From NCBI GenBank assembly GCA_023678885.1, contig CM042962.1:17870336-17934335 (forward strand): a stretch of 64,000 nucleotides of DNA, written 5' to 3'. Position numbers and translations under genes: made by a program. The notes beneath the pieces are model-generated. The model searched no databases. It saw only the letters and a program-made list of their open reading frames with translations, and had not been told where the DNA came from. This DNA comes from Pogostemon cablin (Eukaryota > Streptophyta > Magnoliopsida > Lamiales > Lamiaceae). Within the stretch, counting starts at the first letter, position 1. The number at the start of each line of letters is the position of its first letter. This document shows positions 63,002 to 64,000 of this stretch, in pieces.

Positions 63002-64000
63002 TGATCGTCGTAATTTTCACCTGGATTTTAGTGTCTTTAATTGTGGATTTTTGATATTTTTACCCGTATTTGTATAATTTTTGGTAGAGTTTCATGTTAA
63101 ATTGGAGAAGTGTGATATAGATTAATAAAAGTGTGGAAATGAGCTTAAATGTATCTAAAACATGTCAAAAATAGAGCAAAACGAAGTCGGGAGCTAAAAC
63201 GAAGAAGGAGAACAGGACACGCCTGTACACGACCCGTGTTCAGCGCACGAGTCGTGCTCGTACACGAACACGAGCCGTGTGCGACACACGGACCTGTCCG
63301 AAGTAGCCATGCACCTGCATCTGAAATGCCTACACGCCCATGCCGAGGCCATGTGCTGCTACACGAGCCGTGTCCTGTCAGCACGTAGAACACACTGAAC
63401 TGTGTGCGCACTGCTCGAGCCGTGTGCTGTTACACGAGCCGTGTAGGTGCTGAATCCAGAATAAGTTGTGCACGTGTTCTAGAAGCTTCCAAGGGGTATA
63501 AATACCCAATTTGTGCAAAAATTAAGAGAGAGAGAGAGAGCCATTTGATAGTAGTTACAAAGATCAAACACACACGACCACACCATTTTCCTCACACACA
63601 CTCTCTCCTACATTCAAATCCACAAAATTCATCCATTTTTACCACTTTGAATCCATAATTCTCTCCATACATCTTTCACCTACACCATCCTTAGAGAGAT
63701 TTGAGGCTTATAAGAGTGGAAAGCTTATGAAGGAAGGAGATCAACTCTCAATTGCAAGGGAAGAACTTCTACTTTCATTTTGTATTTCTTTTGATTTGAA
63801 GTTAGCAATGGAATTTTATTAACTTTGTAAGGTTTGTAAAATGATTGTTGTTGGCTAGACCTCTTGTGTGGCTAGCCACATGATGAATTGAGGATAATCT
63901 AGATTTGTAGGATTTTTTTAGTAGTAAATTGAATTGATGATGGATTTCTTCTTATAAATTGTGATTCATGATTCATTTTATTAATTGTGTGATTGATTTC
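63002..64000 (+). repeat. ATHILA-like LTR, 5' part, running off the window
   Basis: Starts TGATCGTCGTAATTTTCACC, matching the starts of the LTRs at 8236 and 17,858 (minus strand), and shares the GC-rich section of ACGAGCCGTGT motifs (63,215-63,445). A different subfamily or an older copy by its divergence. The rest lies beyond the window. Confidence 0.82.
63477..63504 (+). promoter_or_regulatory. Heat shock element and TATA box in LTR
   Basis: TTC at 63,477, GAA at 63,482 and TTC at 63,487, each two bases apart, then seven bases, then TATAAATA at 63,497-63,504. Same arrangement as at 7601-7644. Confidence 0.65.

Overview
This window is intergenic, heterochromatin-like DNA from a flowering plant, most likely a dicot. 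I find no intact host gene, tRNA or rRNA. The plant assignment rests on Ty3/gypsy elements with a tRNA-Asp primer site and a post-pol ATHILA-type ORF, Copia elements primed by initiator tRNA-Met, a RepHel/RPA Helitron, a Stowaway MITE and strong AT bias. Nearly every long reading frame is a decayed piece of a mobile element, and the layout is one of insertions within insertions.

1-28,201 is a nest of gypsy elements on the minus strand. I call the host family the GTCGAAC family because that motif recurs in its LTR and gag. One member (LTRs 935-2843 and 26,762-28,201) has been interrupted by four things: a TRIM-like element (3828-5766, TSD CTTAG), an 11.4-kb ATHILA-like element (6438-17,858), a solo Copia LTR (17,943-18,755), and a second GTCGAAC-family copy (19,319-26,383). 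That second copy keeps the uninterrupted version of the sites and so acts as an empty-site control. Both families carry gag (plus protease in the ATHILA-like one) but no reverse transcriptase or integrase, so they would have depended on enzymes from elsewhere.

28,202-32,481 is AT-rich spacer with a solo LTR, tandem repeats and the left end of a candidate TIR element (31,746-61,430).

32,482-58,764 is a 26.3-kb Helitron with both ends visible: A|TC at the 5' end, and a hairpin plus CTAG|T at the 3' end. It sits exactly inside the third copy of an 87-bp tandem repeat. It carries an RPA70-like pseudogene and a split RepHel pseudogene with an HUH relaxase region and a PIF1-type helicase. RepHel is interrupted by a 7.1-kb Copia element (TSD GATGG) and a 957-bp MITE-like insertion (TSD TAA). 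About 5.2 kb of the Helitron/Copia junction has been copied in inverted orientation to 37.9-43.1 kb.

58,765-64,000 is the right part of the candidate TIR element, then a second TIR element with possible gene-fragment cargo (61,732-63,001), and finally the start of another ATHILA-like LTR on the plus strand that runs off the window.

The most interesting functional signal is a heat-shock-element array next to the TATA box of the ATHILA-like LTRs. The same element also has a possible internal promoter, leader and intron in front of its post-gag ORF.
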